Source: Acidobacteriota bacterium
GTDB taxonomy: Bacteria; Acidobacteriota; Vicinamibacteria; Vicinamibacterales; UBA8438
Length of the DNA: 59,915 nucleotides
Assembly (NCBI GenBank): GCA_021296515.1
Contig: JAGWAH010000001.1
Location: forward strand, 19,240 to 79,154
Direction: 5' to 3'
Shown here: piece after piece, positions 48,058 to 56,964 of the stretch
Layout of the letters: each line of letters begins with the position of its first letter
Numbering within the stretch: position 1 is the first letter of the stretch
Made by a program: the position numbers and the translations under genes
Notes under the pieces: model-generated
Seen by the model: the letters and a program-made list of their open reading frames with translations, nothing else
Told to the model about the DNA's origin: nothing
Database searches by the model: none

Positions 48058-49278
48058 ATGACTGACACGCTCGTGCTGATCGTCGCGCTCGTCGCCGTGT
48101 TGATCGGCCTGGCCGTCGGCAAGGCCTGGGAGCGCTACAAGCTGCAGGACGGGCGCTGGATCGACCGCCGCAAGATCCGCGAGTCGCCGCACTACATTCT
48201 GGGGCTGAACTTCCTGGTTTCCAACCAGATCGACCTGGCCATCGAGGAGCTGACCCGGGCGATGGGACTCGACTCGACGGCGCTCGAGATCAATTTGATC
48301 CTGGGCAACCTCTACCGCGAGCGCGGGCAGGTCAGCAAGGCGATCCGGCTGCACCAGCGGCTGCTGCAGCGCCCGAAGCTCAGCACGATGGAGCAGGCGT
48401 ACGTCCAGTTGTGCCTCGGGCTCGACTACAAGCGCGGCGGCTTCGTCGACCGCGCCTTTCAGTCGTTCTCCGAGGTGGTGCGGCTCGATCCCGGCAACCA
48501 GTACGCCCTGCTGAACCTGGAGAAGATCCACGAGGAACAGCAGCAGTGGCAGGAGGCCCGAGCGATCCGACAGCGCATCACCAACATTGCGCCGGCCGGG
48601 GAGAAGCCGCGCGACCAGGCCATCCTGGCCTTTCTCGAGAACGAGCTCGGTCTCCAGTCCGTCCGCAACGGCGCGCCCGAACAGGCCATCCGGCACTTCG
48701 AAACGGCGCTCGATCTGGACAGCCGCACCGTGCCGGCGTCGCTCAATCTCGGCGACGTCTACATGATGCAGGGACGGACCACCGAAGCGATCGCGATGTG
48801 GGAGCAGATCAGCCGCACGGCGCCGGATCGGTCGTACCTCGCGTTCGATCGGCTCGAGAGAGCCTACGGACGCCTGGAGGGCCCGGAACGCTTCGTGAAC
48901 CTCTGCCGGCGCCTGATCGATGCGAACCCCCAGGACTGGCGGGCGCGCCTGACGCTCGGACAGCACTTCGCGAACCGCGGCGACCCGACCCGGGCCCTCG
49001 ATCTCTTCTTCGAGTCGCTCGTGCACAATCCCCATGCGCTGGCCGTGCACCAGGCGATCTGGCGAGCGCTGACGACCCTCGATTTCGACCCCATCCTGGT
49101 GCGCCGCTACGTCGAGCTGACCCACGATGCGGTCTTCTACCTGGACCCCCACGTCTGCATGCGCTGCCACTATCGGAGCACCGAGCTGCTGTGGCAGTGT
49201 CCGCAGTGTCACGAATGGAACACTTTCGTGGAAGAGCGGATTGCGCCGGCCGAGGAAGCCGAGGAAGCGCCGGCCTGA
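48058..49278 (+). CDS. lapB: LapB/YciM-like TPR protein with C-terminal rubredoxin-type metal site
   Basis: The 406-residue inner-membrane protein has an N-terminal helix (4-22), about nine TPR units (about 45-350), and a C-terminal zinc-ribbon/rubredoxin pair: CMRCHYRS and CPQCHEW. This architecture matches LapB, which in E. coli controls lipopolysaccharide synthesis by adjusting LpxC turnover. Its position after kdsB-pyrG-kdsA-kdsD supports a role in LPS assembly. A perfect 70-bp tandem duplication begins inside its last codons, so the C-terminal tail and stop codon occur twice; the first stop ends the protein. LpxC is not in the window. Confidence 0.9.
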   Translation: MTDTLVLIVALVAVLIGLAVGKAWERYKLQDGRWIDRRKIRESPHYILGLNFLVSNQIDLAIEELTRAMGLDSTALEINLILGNLYRERGQVSKAIRLHQRLLQRPKLSTMEQAYVQLCLGLDYKRGGFVDRAFQSFSEVVRLDPGNQYALLNLEKIHEEQQQWQEARAIRQRITNIAPAGEKPRDQAILAFLENELGLQSVRNGAPEQAIRHFETALDLDSRTVPASLNLGDVYMMQGRTTEAIAMWEQISRTAPDRSYLAFDRLERAYGRLEGPERFVNLCRRLIDANPQDWRARLTLGQHFANRGDPTRALDLFFESLVHNPHALAVHQAIWRALTTLDFDPILVRRYVELTHDAVFYLDPHVCMRCHYRSTELLWQCPQCHEWNTFVEERIAPAEEAEEAPA

Positions 49279-49355
49279 CCGCCGCTGGAACACTTTCGTG
49301 GAAGAGCGGATTGCGCCGGCCGAGGAAGCCGAGGAAGCGCCGGCCTGACCGCCGC
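49216..49355 (+). repeat. Perfect 70-bp tandem duplication across the lapB stop codon
   Basis: Bases 49216-49285 are repeated exactly at 49286-49355. The unit covers the last 20 codons of lapB, its stop codon and seven bases of spacer. The second copy lies between lapB and coaE and holds a spare, untranslated copy of the lapB tail. Absence of any mismatch implies a very recent event or an assembly error. Confidence 0.97.
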
Positions 49356-49364
49356 TACCGACCG

Positions 49365-49967
49365 ATGCTCAGAGTGGCGATCACCGGCGGCATCGGCACC
49401 GGCAAGTCGTACGTGGTCCGGCTGCTGAGACGCCGGACAGTGCCGACGATCGATGCGGACCAGCTCGCACGCGCCGCCGTACAACCCGGGCAACCGGCCA
49501 CCGAAGCGTTGCGCGCCCGTTTCGGACCGGACATCTTCGCGGTGGACGGCTCACTCGATCGCGCCCGGCTGGGGCGGCTCGTCTTTGCCGACCCCGCGGC
49601 CCGCGCCGCGCTCGAAGCGCTCGTACACCCCCCCGTGCGGCGCGCAATCGACGCGTGGTTCCGGCGCTGCGGGGCGTGCACCGATGCGCCCTTCGCGATC
49701 GCGGACATCCCGCTGCTGTTCGAGACCGGACGTGCAGGCGCGTTCGACCGCGTCGTGGTCGTGGCCTGCGATCCCGCCGCGCAGCGCGAGCGGGTCAGGG
49801 CGCGGGACCGACTGCCGGCCACCGAGGTCGACCGCCGCATCGCGGCGCAACTCCCGATCGCCGACAAGGTCGCGCGAGCCGACGCCGTGGTGACGACGGA
49901 CGGTTCGTTCGACGATACCGACCGGCAGGTTGCGGCGCTCTGCCGCACGCTGGCCGGCGACTCCTGA
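49365..49967 (+). CDS. coaE: Dephospho-CoA kinase
   Basis: The enzyme phosphorylates dephospho-CoA in the last step of CoA synthesis. The 200-residue P-loop kinase begins MLRVAITGGIGTGKSYVV and has the DADQLAR segment, the HPPVRRAI block and the lid region ADIPLLFETGRAGAFDRVVVV, in part. Length is normal. The ATG at 49365 lies just beyond the second copy of the 70-bp duplication, so its leader is partly duplicated lapB sequence. It is the last gene of the LPS run and converges with folD. Confidence 0.94.
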   Translation: MLRVAITGGIGTGKSYVVRLLRRRTVPTIDADQLARAAVQPGQPATEALRARFGPDIFAVDGSLDRARLGRLVFADPAARAALEALVHPPVRRAIDAWFRRCGACTDAPFAIADIPLLFETGRAGAFDRVVVVACDPAAQRERVRARDRLPATEVDRRIAAQLPIADKVARADAVVTTDGSFDDTDRQVAALCRTLAGDS

Positions 49968-50011
49968 ACGGACGCTTTGCGATCCGGCCGCCGATCACGG
50001 AACGGGGCGCA

Positions 50012-50962
50012 TCAGGAACGAAGACCCAGGCGCCGCTCGGCCGCCTGCACCGTGTTCGACAGCAGCATGGCGATTGTCAGCGGTCCGACTCCGCCCGGCA
50101 CCGGCGTGATTGCGCCGGCTACGTCGGCGACCCCCGGGTGAACGTCGCCGGAGAGCACGCGCCCCCGCCGGTCGAACGCAGCGAGCTTCTTCGATCCCGC
50201 GCCGAAGATCGATGTCACCCGATCCCGATCCGTCAGGGTGTTCGTCCCGACGTCGACGACCGTCGCCCCGGGCTTGACGAAGTCCGCGGTCACGAAGGCC
50301 GGGCGCCCGACCGCGGCCACGAGCACGTCGGCCTGCGCGGCCACGCGCGGCAGGTCGACGGTCCGCGAATGACAGATCGTGACCGTGGCGTGGCGGTGCA
50401 GCAGCAGCATCGCCAGGGGCTTGCCGACGATGTCGCTGCGGCCGATAACCACCGCGCGGCGGCCGACGAGGGGCACGCTGCAACGGTCGAGCAGTTCCAT
50501 CACCCCGGCCGGAGTGCAGGGCGCGAGGGCCGGCGTCTGCTGCACCAGGCGGCCGACGTTCTCCGGATGGAAACCGTCGACGTCCTTCGAGGGATCGATC
50601 GCCGCGAAGATACGCCGCTCGGCGTCGTCTCCCATCCCGGCCGGCAACGGCGACTGCACGAGGATGCCGTCCACGCCCGGGTCGGCGTTGAAGGCGTCGA
50701 CGACGGCCAGCGCCTCGCCGAACGCGGCCGAGTCCGGCAACCGCTTCAACGCGGTCCGCATCCCGAGCGCCTCGCTCTCCCGGATCTTGTTGCGGACGTA
50801 CACCTCCGATCCCGGATCACTCCCCGCCAGCAGCAGCCCCAGCGCGGGCGGACGTCCCGCGGCGCGGCGCACGTCCTCGATGCGCGGCCGCAGCGACTCG
50901 CAAATCGCGGCGGCTACGCCCGCGCCGTCGAGCACGCGCGCCGGCGTCCCGACGCCGCTCAC
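50012..50962 (-). CDS. folD: Methylenetetrahydrofolate dehydrogenase/cyclohydrolase
   Basis: The bifunctional enzyme interconverts 5,10-methylene-, methenyl- and 10-formyl-tetrahydrofolate. The 316-residue protein has SEVYVRNKIRESEALGM with the catalytic lysine, GILVQSPLPAG, the PSKDVDGFHPENVGRL block, PCTPAGVMELL, VVIGRSDIVGKPLAMLL and the C-terminal TPVPGGVGPLTIAMLL. The GTG at 50962 is preceded by GAGGAGCG, which is convincing; the longer frame to 51106 runs over the divergent promoter. It is divergent from the sodium symporter gene and handles one-carbon units that glycine cleavage produces. Confidence 0.95.
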   Translation of the reverse strand: MSGVGTPARVLDGAGVAAAICESLRPRIEDVRRAAGRPPALGLLLAGSDPGSEVYVRNKIRESEALGMRTALKRLPDSAAFGEALAVVDAFNADPGVDGILVQSPLPAGMGDDAERRIFAAIDPSKDVDGFHPENVGRLVQQTPALAPCTPAGVMELLDRCSVPLVGRRAVVIGRSDIVGKPLAMLLLHRHATVTICHSRTVDLPRVAAQADVLVAAVGRPAFVTADFVKPGATVVDVGTNTLTDRDRVTSIFGAGSKKLAAFDRRGRVLSGDVHPGVADVAGAITPVPGGVGPLTIAMLLSNTVQAAERRLGLRS

Positions 50963-51021
50963 GCGCTCCTCGCGACCATGTCTGGAATGGGCATGTCCTT
51001 TCGAGTCTACCGCGGGTTCGG

Positions 51022-51027
51022 TACAAT
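51022..51027 (+). promoter_or_regulatory. -10 element of the NSS transporter gene
   Basis: TACAAT lies 43 bases before the ATG at 51070 in the folD-symporter intergenic gap. No strong -35 hexamer is visible. Confidence 0.4.
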
Positions 51028-51069
51028 GCGAGCCGCGGCCGGCACGCAAGACGAAAGGCACGCAGCGAG

Positions 51070-52437
51070 ATGAGCACGACCCCTTCGCGCGGCATGTGGA
51101 GCTCACGGGCCGGATTCATCCTCGCGGCCGCCGGATCCGCCGTGGGCCTCGGGAACATCTGGGGCTTCCCGACCCAGGTCGGACAGGGCGGCGGCGCGGC
51201 CTTCGTGGTCGTCTATCTCGCCTGCATCCTCCTGATCTGCGCCCCGATCATGGCCGGCGAGATCGCGCTCGGCCGGCGGACGCGGCTCAGCCCCGTGGGC
51301 TCGTTCGCCGCGCTCGCACCGGGTACCCGCTGGTGGCTGGCAGGCGGGCTCGGCGTGCTGGCCGGGGTCGGCATCCTGTCGTTCTATTCCGTGATCGCCG
51401 GTTGGGCCGTCGCCTACGTCTGGTTCACCGCGACCGGCGCGGTGACGGGCAGTCCGGAGGACATCGGGCGCTTCTTCGCCGAGTTCACCGGGAACGGCGT
51501 TCTCAGCGCGGGGCTGGCCCTGTTCGTGATCGTGACGACCGCCGCCGTGCTGCTGGGCGGCGTCCGCGCCGGCATAGAGCGCGTGACCAAGGCGCTCATG
51601 CCGCTCCTGGTGCTGCTGATGATCGGGCTCGCGGTGCGGGCGGTCACGCTGCCCGGGGCGGGGGCCGGCCTCGCCTACTACCTCAGCCCCGACCTGACGC
51701 GGCTGGCCGACATCACGGTCTTCACGTCGGCGCTCGGCCAGGCGTTCTTCTCCCTGAGCCTCGGCATGGGGTGCATCCTCACCTACGGCAGCTACTTCCC
51801 CCGTCAGGACGGCATCGCCTCTTCCGCGCTCTGGATCGTGGCGCTCGACACGTCGATCGCGCTGCTGGCCGGGTTCATCATCTTCCCGGTCGGGTTCTCG
51901 ATCGCCGGGTTCGATCCGACGACCAGCGGCCCGGGGCTGATCTTCACGGTGCTTCCGCGCCTGTTCGCCGAGTTGCCGGGCGGCCAGCTCTTCGGCGGAG
52001 GCTTCTTCCTGCTGCTCAGCGTCGCGGCGCTCACGTCGACGATTTCGCTGCTCGAAGTCCCGGTGTCGCACTGCGTCGACGCGCTGCGGTGGTCGCGCAC
52101 GAAGGCGGTGTGTGCGGTGGCGGCACTGATCTTCGTGCTGTCCATCCCATCGGCGCTGGGCAACGGAGCCGTGGCCCTGTTCACTGCGGTGCCCGGATTC
52201 GGCATCGGGTTCCTCGATCTCATGGTCAACGCGTGGAACGAGTTCGCTCTGCCGATCGGCGGCTGCCTAACGGCAATCTTCATCGGCCGGATCTGGGGAG
52301 TCGGCGGCGCGCTGGACGAGTTGCGGGCGGAAGGGGCGTGGTTTCCCGCCCCTGCACTGTGGACCTTCCTGATCCGCTGGATCTGCCCCGCCGCCATCGC
52401 GCTGATCCTCCTCGTGACCCTCGCTTCGATGCTCTGA
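51070..52437 (+). CDS. Neurotransmitter:sodium symporter (NSS/SNF) family transporter
   Basis: This sodium-coupled amino-acid transporter of the LeuT fold sits in the inner membrane. The 455 residues give about eleven to twelve helices. The unwound helix 1 motif GSAVGLGNIWGFPTQVGQGGG is clear, followed by ARRTRLSP-like loop residues (ALGRRTRLSPVGSF) and the conserved helix 6 area FFSLSLGMGCILTYGSYF. Substrates in bacterial members range over tryptophan, tyrosine, alanine and others and cannot be fixed here. The AGCS symporter gene follows after 32 bases on the same strand. Confidence 0.92.
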   Translation: MSTTPSRGMWSSRAGFILAAAGSAVGLGNIWGFPTQVGQGGGAAFVVVYLACILLICAPIMAGEIALGRRTRLSPVGSFAALAPGTRWWLAGGLGVLAGVGILSFYSVIAGWAVAYVWFTATGAVTGSPEDIGRFFAEFTGNGVLSAGLALFVIVTTAAVLLGGVRAGIERVTKALMPLLVLLMIGLAVRAVTLPGAGAGLAYYLSPDLTRLADITVFTSALGQAFFSLSLGMGCILTYGSYFPRQDGIASSALWIVALDTSIALLAGFIIFPVGFSIAGFDPTTSGPGLIFTVLPRLFAELPGGQLFGGGFFLLLSVAALTSTISLLEVPVSHCVDALRWSRTKAVCAVAALIFVLSIPSALGNGAVALFTAVPGFGIGFLDLMVNAWNEFALPIGGCLTAIFIGRIWGVGGALDELRAEGAWFPAPALWTFLIRWICPAAIALILLVTLASML

Positions 52438-52469
52438 CGTACCGGCGCCGCCCCTGATTGGAGCGTGAT

Positions 52470-53864
52470 GTGCAGACCCTGACCGACCAGGTAGAGGCCC
52501 TAGACGGTCTGGTGTGGCAACCGTTCGCCATGCCGCTGGTGCTCGTGCTCGTCGGCCTCCTGATAACGATCCGGACCGGCTTCGTCCAGGTGCGGCAGTT
52601 CCCGCTCGCAGCGCGGCGCACGTTGGGCAGTGCCCTGGCGAAACCGGGATCGGGCGCGGGCGAGGGTTCCATCACCTCGTTCCAGGCATTGTCGACGGCC
52701 CTGGCCTCCACCGTGGGCAACGGAAATATCGGCGGCGTGGCCACCGCGATTCTCATCGGAGGCCCCGGGGCGATCTTCTGGATGTGGGTCACGGCCGCCG
52801 TCGGCATGGCGACGAAATACGCCGAGGCGGTGCTCGGCGTGCGCTACCGCGTCACGCGCGAGTCCGGCGAGCTGGCCAGCGGACCGATGTACTACATCAC
52901 GCGCGGCGTGCCGCACGCCGGCGCCGGCAGGGCGCTGGCATGCATGTTCGCGTTCTTCGGCGCGGCGACCGCGCTGTTCGGCACCGGGAACATGGCCCAG
53001 TCGAACACCGTTGCGCGCACCTTCGCGGAAGCCGCGCGCGATCTCACCGGACTGGAAGTCCCGACCCTGATTCCCGGCCTGTTGATCAGCGCCGCCGTCG
53101 GGCTCGTCCTCCTCGGCGGCATCCGGCGCATCGCGGCCGTGGCCGAGCGCCTCGTCCCGTCGATGATCGTCCTGTACGTCGCCGCCGCGGCGGCCTACAT
53201 CCTGCTGAACGCGACCCAGATCCCGGCCGTGCTGGGTCAGATCATCGGCGGTGCGTTGCAGCCCGCCGCGGCGTTCGGGGGTTTCGTCGGCGCGTCGGTG
53301 GCGCGGGTCATCGCGGCCGGGGTCAGCCGGGGCGTCCTGTCCAACGAGGCCGGGATGGGCAGCGCCCCGATCGCCCACGGCATCGCCCGCGTGAAGCATC
53401 CGTCGGAGCAGGGCGTCATCGGCATCTTCGAGGTGTTCATGGACACCATCGTCGTCTGCTCGATGACCGCGTTCATCATCCTGACCTCCGGACTCTGGAC
53501 CGATCCCGCCTATCAGGGAGCCAGCGGCGATCTGACGGCGGCCGCACTCGGGACATCCATACCCTTCGCCTCGCTGATAGTGGCGCTCTGCTCCTTCCTC
53601 TTCGGGTTCTCGACCCTGATCGGTTGGTCGTACTACGGCGAGAAGTGCATCGAGTTTCTCTTCGGCTCGGCGGTCATCCGGCCGTACCGCGTGATCTTCA
53701 CCCTCATGGTGCTCGTCGGCTCGGTCGTCTCGGTACCGCTCGTCTGGGCGATCGGCACGCTGCTGAACGGCCTCATGGCGTTTCCGAACCTGATCGGCAT
53801 CGCGTTCCTGGTCGGAACCGTACGCTCGCTCACGATCGACTACTTCGACAAGCGGTCGACGTAG
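52470..53864 (+). CDS. Sodium:alanine symporter (AGCS) family transporter
   Basis: The 464-residue inner-membrane carrier imports alanine or glycine with sodium. Family blocks are LSTALASTVGNGNIGGVATAI, in part, GPGAIFWMWVTAAVGMATKYAE, in part, GVSRGVLSNEAGMGSAPIAHG, in part, and GWSYYGEKCIEFLFG. The start is taken as the GTG at 52470, with GGAG at 52460-52463; a TTG at 52458 is the alternative. It follows the NSS transporter gene, so the two probably form a sodium-driven amino-acid uptake operon. Its last 25 bases overlap the convergent thiE gene. Confidence 0.92.
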   Translation: MQTLTDQVEALDGLVWQPFAMPLVLVLVGLLITIRTGFVQVRQFPLAARRTLGSALAKPGSGAGEGSITSFQALSTALASTVGNGNIGGVATAILIGGPGAIFWMWVTAAVGMATKYAEAVLGVRYRVTRESGELASGPMYYITRGVPHAGAGRALACMFAFFGAATALFGTGNMAQSNTVARTFAEAARDLTGLEVPTLIPGLLISAAVGLVLLGGIRRIAAVAERLVPSMIVLYVAAAAAYILLNATQIPAVLGQIIGGALQPAAAFGGFVGASVARVIAAGVSRGVLSNEAGMGSAPIAHGIARVKHPSEQGVIGIFEVFMDTIVVCSMTAFIILTSGLWTDPAYQGASGDLTAAALGTSIPFASLIVALCSFLFGFSTLIGWSYYGEKCIEFLFGSAVIRPYRVIFTLMVLVGSVVSVPLVWAIGTLLNGLMAFPNLIGIAFLVGTVRSLTIDYFDKRST

Positions 53865-54475
53865 GCCTGCGCGCGGGCGCTGGGCCGCCCCCCGGCCAGG
53901 AGGTCGCCAATCACCGCGACCGCGACCGCGCCCGCGGCCAGCACCTCCGGCGCGCGCTCCAGCGTGATTCCCCCGATGGCTACCACCGGGGTGGCCGCCG
54001 CGCGCTCGGCCGCCGTGCGGACGAACCTCAGGCCGACCGGTCGATGGCCGGTGTCCTTGGTGCCGGTCGCGTAGACCGGACCGACCGCCACGTAGGTCAC
54101 GGGACGCGCCAGTGCATCGCCCACCTGATCCGCCGTGTGCGTCGAGAGCCCGACGACGGCGCTCTCCCCCACCACCCTGCGAGCGTCCTCGACCGGCAGG
54201 TCGTCCTGCCCCAGATGCACACCCGCCGCGCCGCTCATGCGGGCGACGTCGGCACGGTCGTTGACTATGACTGCTGCGCCGTAGCCGGCAGCCCGCGCCA
54301 CGACGGCGTCGCACCAACCGTCAATCACCCCGCTGGCGACGCCTGGAGCCCGAAGCTGCACCAGCCGGGCCCCGCCGTCGAAGTACGCGGCGGCCAGATC
54401 CGGAACCGTCCAACCGTGGCGAGCGGCCTGGCCGGCATCGACAATCGCGTAGAGGGACGGCAGATCAACGGCCAT
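53840..54475 (-). CDS. thiE: Thiamine-phosphate synthase
   Basis: The enzyme couples hydroxymethylpyrimidine diphosphate to the thiazole phosphate. The 211-residue barrel has GGARLVQLRAPG, VIVNDRADVARM, GVHLGQDDLP, VGLSTHTADQV, YVAVGPVYATGTK and AIGGITLE. The usual QLR(x)K segment lacks a clear lysine here, and the sequence is somewhat diverged from the E. coli type, so the close relative TenI cannot be fully excluded. It overlaps the proline peptidase gene by 11 bases at its start and the AGCS gene by 25 bases at its end. No other thi gene is nearby. Confidence 0.85.
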   Translation of the reverse strand: MAVDLPSLYAIVDAGQAARHGWTVPDLAAAYFDGGARLVQLRAPGVASGVIDGWCDAVVARAAGYGAAVIVNDRADVARMSGAAGVHLGQDDLPVEDARRVVGESAVVGLSTHTADQVGDALARPVTYVAVGPVYATGTKDTGHRPVGLRFVRTAAERAAATPVVAIGGITLERAPEVLAAGAVAVAVIGDLLAGGRPSARAQAYVDRLSK

Positions 54476-55625
54476 CGCCCCTCCCCGGCACGGGTCGGTC
54501 CGTGTCCAGCAACTGCCGGCAGGCCGGTGTCAGCAACTCGATTCCGGCCTCGGTCATCAGCACGTCGTCCTCGATCCGCACCCCGCCGAGATCGGGCACG
54601 TAGACGCCGGGCTCGATCGTGAAGACCATCCCGGCCGCCAGCGCCACGTCGTCCGGCCCGGCCGGCCCCGTGCGCCGCTTCCCGATGCGCGGCAGCTCGT
54701 GGACGTCGATCCCGAGCCCGTGCCCCGTGCCGTGCCCGAAGCGATCCGCGAGCCCGTGGCCTTCCAGCGCCGTCCGGGCCGCGCCGTCGACGTCGCTTGC
54801 GAGCACTCCGGGCGCCGCCGCGGCCAGGGCGGCCGACTGGGCCTCGCGCACCGCCCGATGCAACCGGCGGGTCTCGCAGGTCGGCGGCCCGACCGACACC
54901 GTGCGCGAGACATCGACGCAATAGCCTTCGTGGACCCCTCCGAAGTCGAGGATGACGAGATCGCCGCCGGCCAGCCGGCGACCGGTCGGGTGCGCATGCG
55001 GAAGCGCCCCGTTCGGACCCGAAGCCACGATGGAATCGAAGGCGGGACGCTCGAAGCCTGCCTCCTCGATCAACCGCTCCACGTCTCTCGCCACCTCGAT
55101 CTCGGAACGGCCGCGCCGCGCGCACGCGCACGCCGGACCGACGATGGCGGCGAGCATCCGGCCCGCCTTCCGCAGCGTCTCGGCCTCGTGCCGGTCCTTG
55201 ACCATCCGCGCGCGCTCGATGAGCTCCACCGCCGGGCTGAGATCCACCTCCTTCTGCAGCCACATCCAGCGCCGCACGCTGAGATGGTCGGCCTCGACCG
55301 CGACCCGCGCCGCCGGCCGGCCGCGCAGCACGTCGCACAGCGTCTCGTCGTAGGTGCTCTCCACCTGGACCGTTTCCAGATCCGGCGGTGCGATCCCCTG
55401 CTCCAGGAGACGATTGACGGCCTCGACGTACCGAAAGTCGATGATCAGGCGGAGACCGGGCGGCTCGCGTTCGACGATGGCGACGCCGGCGCTCGCGCGC
55501 AGGTTGAGCAGGTAGAAAAGATGCGGGAGAGCCGTGACGACGATAGCGTCGAGACCCCGCGCCGCCAGCTCCCGCCGGAGCGCCGACGCTCGGGCGGCCA
55601 GCCGTTCGGGCGGTGCGAAGCGCAT
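54465..55625 (-). CDS. Xaa-Pro aminopeptidase (M24B)
   Basis: The metal-dependent aminopeptidase removes an N-terminal residue before proline. The 386-residue protein has a creatinase-type N-terminal domain (about 1-150) and the pita-bread catalytic domain. Metal ligands are clear: two aspartates in LVILDFGGVHEGYCVDVSRT, in part, the histidine in GHGTGHGLGIDVHE, and glutamates in FTIEPGVY and GVRIEDDV. Length is typical of bacterial PepQ/YpdF-like enzymes. It begins six bases after the PKD-protein gene, so it is transcribed with the pilus run, although a direct role in pili is not expected. Confidence 0.92.
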   Translation of the reverse strand: MRFAPPERLAARASALRRELAARGLDAIVVTALPHLFYLLNLRASAGVAIVEREPPGLRLIIDFRYVEAVNRLLEQGIAPPDLETVQVESTYDETLCDVLRGRPAARVAVEADHLSVRRWMWLQKEVDLSPAVELIERARMVKDRHEAETLRKAGRMLAAIVGPACACARRGRSEIEVARDVERLIEEAGFERPAFDSIVASGPNGALPHAHPTGRRLAGGDLVILDFGGVHEGYCVDVSRTVSVGPPTCETRRLHRAVREAQSAALAAAAPGVLASDVDGAARTALEGHGLADRFGHGTGHGLGIDVHELPRIGKRRTGPAGPDDVALAAGMVFTIEPGVYVPDLGGVRIEDDVLMTEAGIELLTPACRQLLDTDRPVPGRGDGR

Positions 55626-55631
55626 TCAACG

Positions 55632-56957
55632 TCATTCTACGACGACCCGGATGGAGGCCCTTCCGGTTCGACCGTCGTCGTCGGTGACCGCGACCTCGAC
55701 GAGGTAGTCGCCGCCCCCCGCGTAGGCATGGCTCGCCGTCGGACCACCCATGCCCTCCCGACCGTCGCCGAAGCGCCAGCGATACCGCACGATTCTCCGT
55801 CCGGGGGCGGCCGTCGACCGCTCCGCGCTGAAGTGAACGGTCTCGCCGGCGGCCGGCGCCGCGGGAGACGCCGTCACGACCGCGACCGGTGCGCTGTCGA
55901 CTACCTCCACGACGCCGGCGGCCGAGCCTCGAAGTCCCGTGTCGTCCGTTACGTTGACGGTGACCGTATAGGTCCTCGCCTCCCGGTACGCATGACTCGT
56001 CGCGACGCCGCGCCCCGTCGCACCGTCGCCGAAGCTCCATTCGTGAGACACCAGCCGCCGGCCCTCGGCCGCCGCCGAGGCGCTTGCATCGAAGAACACC
56101 TCCTCGCCCGCGGCCACCGGGACTGGCGATACGACGAAGGAGGCGGTCGGCGGCTTTCCCGCCGCCACCGGCACCGTCCTCGTCGCCTCCGCCGACCGGT
56201 CGAACGCGTCTGTCACGGTCATCCGAACGAGGTACGTGCCGGCCGTCGAGAACACGTGCCCGGGCATCCGGCCGGAGGCCCGCCCGCCGTCTCCGAAATC
56301 CCAACGATAGTCCGCGATCAGCCCGAGAGGATCACGCGTGCACGCGGCCGCCGCCGAGTCTCCGGCCGGACACGCTGCGGCACTGAATCGCACTTGATCG
56401 GAGACGGCCGGTGCGACCGGCGTGACCTCGAAGCCGGGCTGCACGTCGAAGGGCGGAATTACGATGCCGGCCGGCACGAGTCGAATGCGGACCCGCCGCT
56501 CGACCGCGTTCGAGAAGTCGCCCGTCACCGGAATGACGACCAGCGTGACGACCCGACCCGGATCGACCGAGCGCCCCGCGTTTCCGGATGGTCGCGGCGC
56601 ACGATACGAAAAGACAGCGTGCCCGGCCGTGTCGGTCACGATGGACCGCGCGGAGAGCTCCCCCGCGTCGTGCGGGGTCGAACCCTCGACGATCCGCACA
56701 GCCAAGCGCAGATCGGCGGCGGGGACGCGATCCGGCCGCGTCGCGGTGACTGCAACCACGGACGTAGCGGCTCCGTCTATCGGCAGCACGTCGGGGGTCG
56801 CGCGCAGGCGGATCGACAGCGCCAGCGCAGACGGTCCGGCCGGAACTGGCGGATCCCGCCCCTCCTGCAGGCATCCGATCAGGCAGGACGAGAAGACCAG
56901 CACGGCGGTGAGGCGGCGGGTCGCCCTCCGCGTCTTGCAGCGAGGTCGATCCTGCAT
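55632..56957 (-). CDS. Lipoprotein with three PKD domains
   Basis: The 441-residue protein carries a lipoprotein signal with LIGC at about 27-30. An immunoglobulin-like region with strands up to about residue 190 follows, and then three PKD repeats. Each is marked by an (F/W)xFGDG core: YRWDFGDGG, HEWSFGDGA and YRWRFGDGR, followed by HxY/HVF and TVTD-type strands. PKD domains bind carbohydrates or proteins at the surface. The position behind pilQ suggests an outer-membrane or pilus-associated role, but none is established. The start ATG at 56957 lies seven bases after the upstream stop codon. Confidence 0.8.
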   Translation of the reverse strand: MQDRPRCKTRRATRRLTAVLVFSSCLIGCLQEGRDPPVPAGPSALALSIRLRATPDVLPIDGAATSVVAVTATRPDRVPAADLRLAVRIVEGSTPHDAGELSARSIVTDTAGHAVFSYRAPRPSGNAGRSVDPGRVVTLVVIPVTGDFSNAVERRVRIRLVPAGIVIPPFDVQPGFEVTPVAPAVSDQVRFSAAACPAGDSAAAACTRDPLGLIADYRWDFGDGGRASGRMPGHVFSTAGTYLVRMTVTDAFDRSAEATRTVPVAAGKPPTASFVVSPVPVAAGEEVFFDASASAAAEGRRLVSHEWSFGDGATGRGVATSHAYREARTYTVTVNVTDDTGLRGSAAGVVEVVDSAPVAVVTASPAAPAAGETVHFSAERSTAAPGRRIVRYRWRFGDGREGMGGPTASHAYAGGGDYLVEVAVTDDDGRTGRASIRVVVE

Positions 56958-56964
56958 GCCCGCC

